Source: Paracoccus thiocyanatus
Lineage (GTDB): Bacteria > Pseudomonadota > Alphaproteobacteria > Rhodobacterales > Rhodobacteraceae
Length of the DNA: 64,000 nucleotides
NCBI RefSeq assembly: GCF_900156255.1
Contig: NZ_FTMK01000014.1
Span: 36,403-100,402, forward strand
Reading direction: 5' to 3'
A model generated the notes under the pieces. That model saw nothing but the letters and a program-made list of their open reading frames with translations. It did no database searches and was not told the DNA's origin. Positions 26,754 to 36,232 of the stretch are shown here, in pieces; position 1 is the stretch's first letter, and each line of letters opens with the position of its first letter. Made by a program: the position numbers and the translations under genes.

Positions 26754-26811
26754 TGTCAGGACCGCGGCCCATTCGCTATCATCACCCCAGGGAGAGCACA
26801 GGGAGGACAGC

Positions 26812-27285
26812 ATGAGCAGCCATCTATGGCATGCGGCGGTGGTGGCAACGGCCATGGCCACGCCTGCCATCTGTGAAACGGCACCGAAGGACGTGATCTA
26901 CGCCGAAGGCGCGATCGAGACTTCTTTGACCGGAGTCGCGGGCAACCCCGAGGAAGGGGTCCGCATCATGACAACCAACGCGCTGGGCAATTGCGTGGCT
27001 TGCCACCAGATCGCGGCGCTGCCGGATGTCGAATTTCCCGGCAACATCGCCCCGGCGCTGGACGGTGCCGGCGACCGCTGGACCGAGGCGGAGCTGCGCG
27101 GCATCGTCTCGAATGCGAAGATGACCTTCGAGGGCACCTTCATGCCGGCCTTTTACAAGGTGGACGGCTTTACGCGACCGGGCGACGGCTTCACCGGCAA
27201 GGCCGCGACCGAACCGCTGCTCCCTGTCCTCAATGCCCAGCAGATCGAGGATGTCGTCGCCTTCCTCGTGACGCTCAAAGAGTGA
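26812..27285 (+). CDS. soxX: Sulfur oxidation c-type cytochrome SoxX
   Basis: 157 residues: signal peptide, one heme c site CVACH (Cys61, Cys64, His65) and the distal Met in GTFMPAFYK. SoxX pairs with SoxA in the periplasmic SoxXA complex that oxidatively couples thiosulfate to the SoxY cysteine. It heads the structural sox genes; soxY starts 41 bases later. A GGGAGGA site precedes the ATG. Confidence 0.96.
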   Translation: MSSHLWHAAVVATAMATPAICETAPKDVIYAEGAIETSLTGVAGNPEEGVRIMTTNALGNCVACHQIAALPDVEFPGNIAPALDGAGDRWTEAELRGIVSNAKMTFEGTFMPAFYKVDGFTRPGDGFTGKAATEPLLPVLNAQQIEDVVAFLVTLKE

Positions 27286-27326
27286 CGCCTGACTTCGACA
27301 GGCTCCGTAAAACCAAGGAGAGAACG

Positions 27327-27749
27327 ATGATCCTTTCAAGACGCGAGGCGCTCTGGATCGGCTTTGGCGGGATCGCCGCGGCCGTCCTGCCGGGCCATGC
27401 TGCGATGGCAGCGACCGTTGACGAACTGACCGCGGCCTTTACCGGCGGCGCAGCCGTGGGCGAGGGCGAGCTGACCCTGACCGCGCCGGAAATCGCCGAG
27501 AACGGCAATACCGTTCCGGTCGAGGTCGACGCGCCGGGCGCGGTGGCGATCATGCTGCTGGCCGTGGGCAACCCCGAGCCGGCGGTCGCCACCTTCACCT
27601 TTGGCCCCGCCGCCGCCGCGCAGCGCGCCGCCACCCGCATCCGCCTGGCGCAGACGCAGGACGTGGTCGCCCTGGCGAAGATGGCCGACGGCTCGGTCGT
27701 CAAGGCGCAAACCACGGTCAAGGTCACCATCGGCGGCTGCGGCGGCTGA
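27327..27749 (+). CDS. soxY: Sulfur carrier subunit SoxY
   Basis: 140 residues. The N-terminus is a Tat-like signal (LSRREALWIGFGG) and the protein ends in the swinging-arm motif GGCGG, with the substrate-carrying Cys138. All thiosulfate-oxidation intermediates are bound to this Cys. It forms a heterodimer with SoxZ, which is encoded 23 bases downstream and has no signal, so the pair is exported together. An AAGGAGAG site precedes the ATG at 27327. Confidence 0.97.
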   Translation: MILSRREALWIGFGGIAAAVLPGHAAMAATVDELTAAFTGGAAVGEGELTLTAPEIAENGNTVPVEVDAPGAVAIMLLAVGNPEPAVATFTFGPAAAAQRAATRIRLAQTQDVVALAKMADGSVVKAQTTVKVTIGGCGG

Positions 27750-27772
27750 GTTCGGCAACAGGAGATTTTACG

Positions 27773-28102
27773 ATGGCAGATGATGCAAAACCGCGCGTGA
27801 AAGTGCCGAAATCGGCCAAGGCGGGCGAAACGGTGACGATCAAGGCCTTGATCTCGCACAAGATGGAATCGGGCCAGCGCAAGGATGCCGACGGCAACCT
27901 GATCCCGCGTTCGATCATCAACCGCTTCACCTGCGAGTTGAACGGCGCGAATGTGGTGGACGTGGCGATCGACCCCGCGGTCTCGACCAACCCCTATTTC
28001 GAGTTCGACGCCAAGATCGACGCGGCCGGGGAATTCAAGTTCACCTGGTATGACGACGACGGCTCTGTCTACGAAGACACCAAGCCGATCGAAGTGTCTT
28101 AA
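27773..28102 (+). CDS. soxZ: Sulfur carrier partner SoxZ
   Basis: 109 residues, an immunoglobulin-like fold with no signal peptide; exported in complex with SoxY. Conserved segments VKVPKSAKAGETVTIKALI and NPYFEFDAKIDAAGEFKFTW are clear. It is at full family length. Confidence 0.96.
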   Translation: MADDAKPRVKVPKSAKAGETVTIKALISHKMESGQRKDADGNLIPRSIINRFTCELNGANVVDVAIDPAVSTNPYFEFDAKIDAAGEFKFTWYDDDGSVYEDTKPIEVS

Positions 28103-28141
28103 GCGCAGCACTACAAGGACCAGATCCAGGGAGGAGACGCC

Positions 28142-29014
28142 ATGCCGCGCTATACCAAGACAAAAGGCATTCTGGCCGCTACGGCCCTTAGCCTCGCCCT
28201 TGCGGGCGCGGTCCACGCCGATCCGGCCGAGGACGAACTGGTCATCGAGGGCGAGGACGGCTCGGTCGAGATCGTGACCAAGACCGCGCCGCCCGCCTTT
28301 CTGGCTGACACGTTCGACGCGATCTATTCGGGCTGGCTGTTTCGCGACGATACCACGCGCGACCTGGAGCGGGACGATTTCGACAACCCCGCCATGGTCT
28401 TCGTGGATCGCGGCATCGACAAATGGAACGCGGCCATGGGCACTGGCGGCGAAAGCTGCGCCAGTTGCCACGAGGGGCCGGAATCCATGGCCGGGCTGCG
28501 CGCCGTCCTGCCGCGGGTGGACGAAAACACCGGCAAGTTGATGATCATGGAAGATTACATCAACGCTTGTGTGACCGACCGCATGGGGCTGGAGAAATGG
28601 GGCACCACCTCGGCCGACATGAAGGACATGCTGTCGCTGATCTCGCTTCAGTCGCGTGGCCTTGCGATGAACGTCAAGATCGACGGCCCGGCCGCCCATT
28701 ACTGGGAGCAGGGCAAGGAGATCTATTACACCCGCTTCGGCCAGCTGGAAATGTCCTGCGCGAATTGCCACGAGGACAATACCGGGCTGATGATCCGTTC
28801 GGACCACCTGAGCCAGGGCCAGATCAACGGCTTCCCGACCTATCGGCTCAAGGATGCCGGCATGGTCTCGGCACAGCAACGCTTCGTGGGTTGCGTTCGC
28901 GACACCCGCGCAGAAACCTTCAAGGCCGGCTCGGACGAGTTCAAGGCGCTTGAACTTTACGTCGCCTCGCGCGGCAACGGCCTTTCGGTCGAAGGCGTGT
29001 CGGTTCGGCACTAA
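28142..29014 (+). CDS. soxA: Diheme cytochrome SoxA
   Basis: 290 residues with a signal peptide. Two heme sites, CASCH (106-110) and CANCH (206-210), and the active-site Cys251 in GCVRDTRAE, which ligates the second heme and carries a sulfur adduct. SoxA with SoxX makes the first bond between thiosulfate and SoxY. Family forms with two hemes are typical of this organism group. Start follows GGGAGGAG. Confidence 0.96.
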   Translation: MPRYTKTKGILAATALSLALAGAVHADPAEDELVIEGEDGSVEIVTKTAPPAFLADTFDAIYSGWLFRDDTTRDLERDDFDNPAMVFVDRGIDKWNAAMGTGGESCASCHEGPESMAGLRAVLPRVDENTGKLMIMEDYINACVTDRMGLEKWGTTSADMKDMLSLISLQSRGLAMNVKIDGPAAHYWEQGKEIYYTRFGQLEMSCANCHEDNTGLMIRSDHLSQGQINGFPTYRLKDAGMVSAQQRFVGCVRDTRAETFKAGSDEFKALELYVASRGNGLSVEGVSVRH

Positions 29015-29022
29015 AGCCTTAG

Positions 29023-29045
29023 GGCCGCCGGTCCATCCGGCGGCC
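29023..29045 (+). other. Strong hairpin between soxA and soxB
   Basis: GGCCGCCGG-TCCAT-CCGGCGGCC, a perfect 9-bp stem starting 9 bases after the soxA stop. There is no T-tract. Within an operon, such a structure would protect the 3' end of an upstream mRNA segment or weaken readthrough. Confidence 0.75.
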
Positions 29046-29131
29046 AACCCCAACATTTGAAAGGGCAGTCCAGAAGCGCGCCTTGGCGCGACAGGAAAGC
29101 TTTGCCCGAAACGCACAGGAGTGACCGAGGA

Positions 29132-30826
29132 ATGATTACCCGACGCGAGTTCTTCCAGACCGCCATGGCCGCTTCGGCATTGGTCGGGGCCTCGGGCTTC
29201 GGGACGTGGTCGCGGGTGGCGGCGCAGCAGGCGCTGACGCAGGACCAGTTGCTGCAATTCGACGATTTCGGCAATGTGACGCTGATCCATGTCACCGACA
29301 TCCACGCCCAGTTGAAGCCGATCTATTTCCGCGAACCCGAGATCAATATCGGCGTGGGCGATGCCAAGGGCCAGGTGCCGCATGTCACCGGCGTCGAGTT
29401 CCAGAAGATGTTCGGCATCGCGCCCGGCTCGGCCGACGCCTATGCGCTGAGCTATCCGGATTTCGAGGCGCTGGCCCGCGGCTACGGCAAGATGGGCGGC
29501 ATGGACCGGGTGGCCACGGTGGTCAAGGCGATCCGCGCCGCGCGGCCCGACTCGATCCTGCTGGACGGCGGCGATACCTGGCACGGCTCGATGACCTCGT
29601 TCCTGACCAAGGGCCAGGACATGGTCAATGTGATGAACGCGCTTGGCGTCGATGCCATGACCAGCCATTGGGAATGGACCTATGGCACCGAGCGGGTCAA
29701 GGAAATCGTCGAGACGCAGCTGAAATTCCCCTTCCTCGGCGCCAATATCTTCGACGCCGAATGGGACGAACCCGCCTTCGAGCCCTACAAGATCTTCGAA
29801 CGCGGCGGCCAGCGCATCGGGGTCATCGGCCAGGCATTCCCCTATATGCCCATCGCCAACCCGAAATGGATGTTCCCCGAATACAGCTTTGGCATCCGCG
29901 AGGAACGGATGCAGCAGGTCGTGGACGAGCTGCGCGCCGAAGGCGTCGACCTGGTCGTCTGCCTGTCGCATAACGGCTTCGACGTGGACAAGAAGATGGC
30001 CGGCCGCGTCAAGGGCATCGACGTCATCCTGTCGGGCCATACCCATGACGCCGTTCCCGAGCCGATCCTGATCGGCGAGACGATCCTGATCGCCACCGGC
30101 TCGAACGGGAAATTCGTCAGCCGCGTCGATCTGGACCTGCGCGACGGCAAGATGATGGGCTTCCGCCACAAGCTGATCCCGATCTTCTCGGACGTGATCA
30201 CGCCCGATGCCGACATGGCCGCGCTGATCGACGCCGAGCGCGCGCCCTTCAAGGCGCAGCTCGAGGAAAAGATCGGCACCACCGAAAGCCTGCTTTACCG
30301 GCGCGGCAATTTCAACGGCTCCTGGGACGACCTGATCTGCGACGCCGTGCGCTCCGAACGCGACGCGCAGATCGCGCTGTCGCCCGGCGTGCGCTGGGGC
30401 ACCACGCTGCTGCCCGGCGATGCGATCACCCGCGAGGACATCCACAACGTGACCTCGATGACCTATGGCGCGGTCTACCGCAATGAAATGACCGGCGAGA
30501 CGCTGAAGACCGTGCTGGAAGACGTCGCCGACAACATCTTCAACACCGACCCCTATTACCAGCAGGGCGGGGACATGGTGCGCGTGGGCGGGCTTGCCTA
30601 TGCCATCGACATCTCCAAGCCGATGGGACAGCGGATCGGCGCCATGGCGCTGGTCGATACCGGCGAAACCATCGAGCCTTCCAAATCCTACACAGTCGCC
30701 GGCTGGGCTTCGGTCAACGAAGACACCGAAGGCCCGCAAATCTGGGACGTGATCGAGACGCATATCCGCAAGATCGGCACCGTCCGCCTGAAACCCAACA
30801 CCTCTGTCACCGTGACCGGGGTCTGA
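29132..30826 (+). CDS. soxB: Thiosulfohydrolase SoxB
   Basis: 564 residues. A Tat-type signal (MITRREFFQTAMAASALVG) is followed by a 5'-nucleotidase-like dimanganese hydrolase. Metal-binding blocks are VTDIHAQLKP, LDGGDTWHGS, CLSHNGFDVD and SGHTHD. SoxB removes the terminal sulfonate of SoxY-bound intermediates as sulfate. The ATG at 29132 is chosen because the Tat motif begins four residues later; a longer frame to 29057 starts before the ribosome binding site AGGAG. Confidence 0.96.
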   Translation: MITRREFFQTAMAASALVGASGFGTWSRVAAQQALTQDQLLQFDDFGNVTLIHVTDIHAQLKPIYFREPEINIGVGDAKGQVPHVTGVEFQKMFGIAPGSADAYALSYPDFEALARGYGKMGGMDRVATVVKAIRAARPDSILLDGGDTWHGSMTSFLTKGQDMVNVMNALGVDAMTSHWEWTYGTERVKEIVETQLKFPFLGANIFDAEWDEPAFEPYKIFERGGQRIGVIGQAFPYMPIANPKWMFPEYSFGIREERMQQVVDELRAEGVDLVVCLSHNGFDVDKKMAGRVKGIDVILSGHTHDAVPEPILIGETILIATGSNGKFVSRVDLDLRDGKMMGFRHKLIPIFSDVITPDADMAALIDAERAPFKAQLEEKIGTTESLLYRRGNFNGSWDDLICDAVRSERDAQIALSPGVRWGTTLLPGDAITREDIHNVTSMTYGAVYRNEMTGETLKTVLEDVADNIFNTDPYYQQGGDMVRVGGLAYAIDISKPMGQRIGAMALVDTGETIEPSKSYTVAGWASVNEDTEGPQIWDVIETHIRKIGTVRLKPNTSVTVTGV

Positions 30827-30849
30827 CAATCACGAAGGAGCGTTCGCCC

Positions 30850-32145
30850 ATGAAAGACGAACTCACCAAGGACGGCAAGGATGCCGTCGGCACATCGCGC
30901 CGCGCTTTCCTGCGCGGCGGGGCGGTAGCCGGTGCAACCCTTGTGACAGGCGCTGCCGGACTGGCCCGCGCCGCCGAAGCCCCCGACCCGCTGATCACCG
31001 AGATCCAGCCCTGGGCCTCGGAATTCGGCGAGGCGGTCGATGCCCATCCCTATGGCCTGCCGATCCATTTCGAATCGCATGTGAAGCGGCAATATGTCGA
31101 ATGGCTGACCGAAAGCCCGGTTTCCTCGATCAACTTCACGCCGATCCACGCGCTGGAAGGCACGATCACGCCCCAGGGCTGCGCTTTCGAGCGGCACCAT
31201 TCCGGCGCCATCGAACTGTCCAAGCAGGACTACCGGCTGATGATCAACGGGCTGGTGGAAAAGCCGCTGGTCTTCACCTTCGAGGACCTGCTGCGCTTTC
31301 CCCGCGCCTCGACCACCGCATTCTGCGAATGCGCCGCGAATGGCGGCATGGAATGGGGCGGCGCGCAGCTTGAAGGCTGCCAGTATACCCAGGGCATGAT
31401 CCACAACATGGAATATGTGGGCGTGCCGCTGTCGGTGCTGCTGGCCGAGGCCGGCGTCAAGCCCGAGGGAAAATGGCTTTACGCCGAGGGGGCCGACGCC
31501 TCGTCCAACGGTCGTTCCTTCCCAATGGAAAAGGTGATGGACGACATGATCCTGGCCTTCTTCGCCAATGGCGAGGCGCTGCGCAAGGAACATGGCTATC
31601 CCGCCCGCCTGGTCGTTCCGGGCTGGGAAGGAAACATGTGGGTGAAATGGGTCCGCCGCCTGGGGATCTATGACAAGGCGGTGGAAAGCCGCGAGGAAAC
31701 CTCGAAATACACCGACCTGATGCCGGACGGCCGGGCGCGGAAATGGACCTGGGTGATGGACGCGAAATCGGTCATCACCTCGCCCAGCCCGCAGGTGCCG
31801 ATCCGCCATGGCAAGGGGCCGCTGGTGATTTCCGGCCTGGCCTGGAGCGGCAATGGCCGCGTCACCCGCGTCGACGTTTCGCTGGACGGCGGCAAGAACT
31901 GGAAGACGGCGCGCATCACCGGCGAGGCGCTGCCCAAGGCCCTGACCCGGTTCCACCTGGATATCGACTGGGACGGGTCCGAGATGCTGCTGCAATCGCG
32001 CGCCATCGACGAGACCGGCTATGTCCAGCCGACCAAGGATGCGCTGCGCGAGATCCGCGGCCGCAACAACGTCTATCACAACAACGCCATCCAGACCTGG
32101 TGGGTCAAGGCCGATGGGGAGGTCGAGAATGTCGAAGTCGCTTAA
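30850..32145 (+). CDS. soxC: Sulfane dehydrogenase molybdenum subunit SoxC
   Basis: 431 residues with a Tat signal (SRRAFLRGGAVAG). It belongs to the sulfite oxidase family; the molybdenum-ligand Cys is residue 161 in FCECAANGG, and the dimerisation domain forms the C-terminal half. SoxC with SoxD oxidises the SoxY-bound sulfane sulfur, giving the full eight electrons from thiosulfate. A functional SoxCD means no sulfur globules are expected. The soxD start overlaps its last codons by 17 bases. Confidence 0.96.
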   Translation: MKDELTKDGKDAVGTSRRAFLRGGAVAGATLVTGAAGLARAAEAPDPLITEIQPWASEFGEAVDAHPYGLPIHFESHVKRQYVEWLTESPVSSINFTPIHALEGTITPQGCAFERHHSGAIELSKQDYRLMINGLVEKPLVFTFEDLLRFPRASTTAFCECAANGGMEWGGAQLEGCQYTQGMIHNMEYVGVPLSVLLAEAGVKPEGKWLYAEGADASSNGRSFPMEKVMDDMILAFFANGEALRKEHGYPARLVVPGWEGNMWVKWVRRLGIYDKAVESREETSKYTDLMPDGRARKWTWVMDAKSVITSPSPQVPIRHGKGPLVISGLAWSGNGRVTRVDVSLDGGKNWKTARITGEALPKALTRFHLDIDWDGSEMLLQSRAIDETGYVQPTKDALREIRGRNNVYHNNAIQTWWVKADGEVENVEVA

Positions 32146-33274
32146 GCTGTTCTGCGGCTCGGTGCTGGCCGCCTCGGTGCTGGCCGGGCCGGCCATGGCC
32201 GAAAAGCTGGGACTGGGCCGCGAGGCCCTGCCCGAGGAAATCAGCGCCTGGGACACCGCGGTGCTGCCCGACGGCCAGGGGCTGCGACCCGGCTCGGGCG
32301 ACGTGATGACCGGCGACGAAATCTTCGCCGACAACTGCGCCTCGTGCCACGGCGACTTTGCCGAGGGACTGGATAGCTGGCCGGTGCTGGCGGGCGGCGA
32401 CGGCAGCCTGAACGATCCGCGCCCGGTCAAGACCATCGGCAGCTATTGGCCGCACCTGTCCACGGTCTACGACTATATCCACCGCTCGATGCCCTTTGGT
32501 TCGGCCCAGACGCTGTCTGTCGACGACACCTATGCGATCACGGCCTTCCTGCTTTACTCGAACGGGCTGGTCGACGACGATTTCGTCTTGTCGAACGAGA
32601 ACTTCACCGAAGTCGTGCTGCCCAATGCCGAGGGCTTCTATCCCGACGACCGGGCCGAAAGCGAATACCCGCTGTTCTCGAAAGAGCCCTGCATGACGGA
32701 TTGCGCGGCCCAGGTCGAAGTCACCAAGCGGGCGGTCGAGCTGAACGTCACCCCCGAGGATGAGGATGGCCGCCCGGCCGGCTCCATGCCCGATATCGGC
32801 AGCGGTGCGCAAGAGTCCGCACCGGAAGAAGCCGCGCCGGAAGAGCCCGCCAAAAAGGCCGAAGCCGCGCCCCAGCAAGCGCCGGAAATCTTGATCAAGA
32901 CTGCCGCCGCGGCACCCGAAAAGCCGGCTGCGGCCGAAAGTGCCGGCGCCGATCCGGCGTTGATCGCGGCGGGCGAAAAGGTGTTCAAGAAATGCGCCGC
33001 CTGCCACAAGGTCGGCGACGGGGCCAAGAACGCCACCGGTCCGATGCTGAACGGCGTCGTCGGCCGCCCGGCAGGCCAGGTCGAGGGCTTCAAATATTCC
33101 AAGCCGCTGCTGGGCATGGCCTCCGAAGGGCTGGTCTGGGACGATGCCAGCCTGCACACCTATCTGGAAAACCCCAAGAAGATGATCAAGGGCGGCAAGA
33201 TGTCCTTCGCCGGGCTCAAGAAAGAGGATGATCGCGCGGCGGTCATCGCCTATCTCGCGACCTTCGCCGAGTGA
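32129..33274 (+). CDS. soxD: Sulfane dehydrogenase diheme cytochrome SoxD
   Basis: 381 residues: signal peptide (ASVLAGPAMAE), first heme CASCH (70-74), then an Ala/Pro/Glu-rich linker (about 228-275), and a class I cytochrome c domain with CAACH (289-293). It accepts electrons from SoxC. The start at 32129 has GGGGAGG eight bases upstream, inside soxC. The linker is long and low in complexity, acting as a tether between the heme domains. Confidence 0.95.
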   Translation: MSKSLKLFCGSVLAASVLAGPAMAEKLGLGREALPEEISAWDTAVLPDGQGLRPGSGDVMTGDEIFADNCASCHGDFAEGLDSWPVLAGGDGSLNDPRPVKTIGSYWPHLSTVYDYIHRSMPFGSAQTLSVDDTYAITAFLLYSNGLVDDDFVLSNENFTEVVLPNAEGFYPDDRAESEYPLFSKEPCMTDCAAQVEVTKRAVELNVTPEDEDGRPAGSMPDIGSGAQESAPEEAAPEEPAKKAEAAPQQAPEILIKTAAAAPEKPAAAESAGADPALIAAGEKVFKKCAACHKVGDGAKNATGPMLNGVVGRPAGQVEGFKYSKPLLGMASEGLVWDDASLHTYLENPKKMIKGGKMSFAGLKKEDDRAAVIAYLATFAE

Positions 33275-33277
33275 ACC

Positions 33278-33988
33278 ATGGCGCGGCGCACTCTCCTTGC
33301 CGCGCTGTTTGTGACCGCTGCGGCCGGCCTTGCGCCGGCTGCAGCCAAAGAAATCGGCGATCCGCAGCGCGGCGCCGAACTTTTTGCCGAAGAATGCTCG
33401 GCCTGCCATCGCATCGGGCCCGGCGCCGAACATGCCGTCGGACCGCGCCTGAACGGGGTCTTCGGCCGCCGCGCCGGCAGCCTTGCCGGTTTCGACTATT
33501 CGCGGGCCATGCTTCGCATGGGCAATGAGGGGCTGGCCTGGACCCTGCCGACGCTGGACGCCTATGTGGCCAATCCCAGGGCGCTGGTTTCGGGAACGCA
33601 TATGTCCTATGCCGGCCTTGCCGATGCGGCGGCGCGCAGCGATCTGCTGTCCTTTATCCGCGCCTATTCCGACCGCCCGCAGGACATCCCCGAAGCCGAG
33701 CCGACGGCGCGCAAGACCCAGCCGGTCCTGACCGAAGCGGTGATGGCGCTGCGCGGCGATTCCGAATTCGGCGAATACCTGTCAGCGGAATGCACCACCT
33801 GCCACCAGCGCGACGGTTCGGACCTGGGCATCCCCTCGATCGCGGGCTGGCCGGCCGAGGATTTCGTGGTGGCCATGCATGCCTATCGCCAGAAGCTGCG
33901 GCCCCATCCGGTGATGCAGATGATGGCCAGCCGGCTGAACGAGGAAGAGATCGCGGCGCTGGCGGCCTATTTCGCCATGCTCGAATGA
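33278..33988 (+). CDS. soxE: Diheme c-type cytochrome SoxE
   Basis: 236 residues, signal peptide, then CSACH (40-44) and CTTCH (172-176). The first domain is a class I cytochrome c with NGVFGRRAG. SoxE is thought to be the partner of flavoprotein SoxF, encoded downstream. It begins three bases after soxD. Confidence 0.92.
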   Translation: MARRTLLAALFVTAAAGLAPAAAKEIGDPQRGAELFAEECSACHRIGPGAEHAVGPRLNGVFGRRAGSLAGFDYSRAMLRMGNEGLAWTLPTLDAYVANPRALVSGTHMSYAGLADAAARSDLLSFIRAYSDRPQDIPEAEPTARKTQPVLTEAVMALRGDSEFGEYLSAECTTCHQRDGSDLGIPSIAGWPAEDFVVAMHAYRQKLRPHPVMQMMASRLNEEEIAALAAYFAMLE

Positions 33989-34040
33989 CGCCAGGCCCGC
34001 TGGCCTGCCGCGCCGCAGCAACCCAGAAAGGAACGCCACG

Positions 34041-35303
34041 ATGATCCTGACCCGAAGAGCGCTGATCGCCGGCAGCGCCGCCGCCACGGGCCTGGTTTAT
34101 GCACCCGCGCTGCTGGGACAGGGCAAGCCAAGGGTGGTGGTCATCGGCGGCGGCGCCGGCGGCGCCACGGTGGCGCGCTATCTTGCCAAGGATGCGGCCG
34201 GTGCGCTGGACGTGACCTTGGTCGAGGCCGAACCGGCCTATGCGACCTGCTTCTTTTCGAACCTCTACCTGGGGGGGCTGCGCGATTTCGACAGCCTGGT
34301 CCATGGTTATGACCGACTGGCCGCCGGCAATGTGACGGTGATCAACGACCTGGCCACCGCCGTGGACCGCGAGGCGCGCCGCGTCACCCTGGCCGGCGGT
34401 CAGGTGCTGGATTACGACCGGCTGGTGCTGTCGCCCGGCATCGACTTTGTCGCGGATTCGGTCCCCGGCTGGTCCTTGGCCGCAGCCGACGCCATGCCGC
34501 ATGCCTATAAGGGCGGGGCGCAGACCGAACTGCTCAAGCGCATGATCCAGGCGATGCCGCAGGGCGGGGTCTTTGCGATGGTCGCGCCGCCCAACCCCTA
34601 TCGCTGCCCGCCCGCCCCCTATGAGCGGGTCTGCATGATCGCCCATCTGCTGAACCAGACCAACCCGACGGCCAAGATCATCATCCTGGACCCCAAGGAG
34701 AAATTCTCCAAGCAGGCGCTGTTCGAGGAAGGCTGGGGAAAATACTACAACGACATGATCCAATGGATCAATCCCGAGTTCGGCGGCGCCGATGTCGCGG
34801 TGCGCCCCGACAGCATGGAGGTGGTGATCGAGGGCGAGGTGCAAAAGGTCGATTGCTGCAACGTCATCCCCGCCCAGGTCGCCGGGGGGATCGCCGCCAA
34901 GGCCGGGCTGACCGACGCATCGGGCTGGGCGCCGGTCCATCCCGACAGCATGAAGTCGCGCGTCGACGGCAATATCTGGATCCTGGGCGATTCCAGCGCC
35001 CAGGGCGACATGCCGAAATCCGCCTTTTCCGCCAACAGCCAGGCCAAGGTCGCCGCCATGGCCATCCGCGGCGAGCTGATCGGATCGCGGGTTTTTCCGG
35101 CGAAATATTCCAATAGCTGCTGGTCGCTGATCGCGCCCGAGGACGGCGTGAAACTGGGCGCCTCTTACGAGCCGAGCGGCGACCGGATCGCCAGCGTGGA
35201 CAGCTTTATCAGCGATACCGGCGAAGACGCGGCGCTTCGCAAGCTGACCTATGAGGAAAGCTTTGGCTGGTATGCGGGCATCACCGCCGACATCTTCGGT
35301 TGA
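34041..35303 (+). CDS. soxF: Flavoprotein SoxF (flavocytochrome c sulfide dehydrogenase type)
   Basis: 420 residues. A Tat-like signal (TRRALIAGSAAATG), then a FAD Rossmann motif VVVIGGGAGGATVARYL. Cys70 in YATCFFSN corresponds to the covalent-FAD cysteine of FccB, and Cys189 in NPYRCPPAPYERV to one of its redox cysteines. SoxF of P. pantotrophus has sulfide dehydrogenase activity and stimulates the Sox system. It lies 52 bases after soxE and 17 bases before soxG. Confidence 0.94.
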   Translation: MILTRRALIAGSAAATGLVYAPALLGQGKPRVVVIGGGAGGATVARYLAKDAAGALDVTLVEAEPAYATCFFSNLYLGGLRDFDSLVHGYDRLAAGNVTVINDLATAVDREARRVTLAGGQVLDYDRLVLSPGIDFVADSVPGWSLAAADAMPHAYKGGAQTELLKRMIQAMPQGGVFAMVAPPNPYRCPPAPYERVCMIAHLLNQTNPTAKIIILDPKEKFSKQALFEEGWGKYYNDMIQWINPEFGGADVAVRPDSMEVVIEGEVQKVDCCNVIPAQVAGGIAAKAGLTDASGWAPVHPDSMKSRVDGNIWILGDSSAQGDMPKSAFSANSQAKVAAMAIRGELIGSRVFPAKYSNSCWSLIAPEDGVKLGASYEPSGDRIASVDSFISDTGEDAALRKLTYEESFGWYAGITADIFG

Positions 35304-35320
35304 ACCGGAAGGAGAACCAA

Positions 35321-36232
35321 ATGCAACTGAGCCGCCGTCATTTTCTTGCAACCTCTGCCGCCGCGCTGGCCCTGCCCTATAGCCGGGTCTGGGCCGCCAC
35401 CACGCTGACCATGGGTCCGGTGCGGATCGACAGCCTGTCCGACGGGCATCTGGAACTGCCGCTGGACTTCACCCTGGCCGGCCTGCCCGAGGCCGAGGTC
35501 TCGGCCCTCATGGCCCGGCACGGGCTGCCGGCGGGCGGGCTGACGCCGCCCTGCAACCTGACGCTGCTGCGCGACGGCACCAACACCGTGCTGTTCGACC
35601 TGGGATCGGGGCCGGATTTCATGCCGACCGCCGGCAAGGTCATCGAAGCGCTTGCGGCGCTGGACCTGGCGCCCGAGGACGTGACCCATGTGCTGATCAC
35701 CCATGGCCATCCCGATCACCTTTGGGGCCTGCTGGACGAATTCGACGAGCCGGTCTTTGCAGAGGCCGAATACATGATCGGCCAGGTCGAGTTCGACTAT
35801 TGGATGGACCCCGCCACCGTCGACAGCATCGGCGAGGACCGCGCCAGCTTTGCCATCGGCGCCTCGCGCCGGCTGGAGGTCATCGCGGACAGCGTCCGCA
35901 AGCTTGCCGATGGCGAAGAGGCCCTGCCCGGCATCACCGCCCGGCTGACGCCCGGCCATACCCCCGGCCACATGGCCTATGAGATCGTTTCGCCCGACGG
36001 CGCGCTGATGGTCGTCGGCGATGCCATCGGCAACCACCACATCGCCTTCGACCAACCCGACTGGCCATCGCCTTCGGACCAGGACCCGGCCACCGCCGTC
36101 ACCACCCGCACCGCGCTGCTGGAGCGGCTGGCGACCAGCGGGGTGCCGATTTTGGGCTTTCACCTGCCGCATGGCGGGCTGGGGCGGGTCGAAAAATCCG
36201 ATACCGGCTATCGCTTTACGGAGGAAATCTGA
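35321..36232 (+). CDS. soxG: Metallo-beta-lactamase-fold protein SoxG
   Basis: 303 residues with a Tat-like signal (LSRRHFLATSAAALALP). It carries the full metal motif THGHPDHLWG (His128, His130, Asp132, His133), a GHTPGH block and HLPHGG near the end. SoxG binds zinc in P. pantotrophus and is not essential for lithotrophy. GGAGA lies before ATG 35321; the track frame upstream begins in soxF. Its stop overlaps the soxH start by one base (TGATG). Confidence 0.92.
   Translation: MQLSRRHFLATSAAALALPYSRVWAATTLTMGPVRIDSLSDGHLELPLDFTLAGLPEAEVSALMARHGLPAGGLTPPCNLTLLRDGTNTVLFDLGSGPDFMPTAGKVIEALAALDLAPEDVTHVLITHGHPDHLWGLLDEFDEPVFAEAEYMIGQVEFDYWMDPATVDSIGEDRASFAIGASRRLEVIADSVRKLADGEEALPGITARLTPGHTPGHMAYEIVSPDGALMVVGDAIGNHHIAFDQPDWPSPSDQDPATAVTTRTALLERLATSGVPILGFHLPHGGLGRVEKSDTGYRFTEEI

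Noticed and set aside
27275..30829. 1184-codon open frame antisense to soxY-soxB
   Set aside because: It lies fully opposite strongly conserved sox genes and encodes a His/Asp/Arg-rich sequence without a family.
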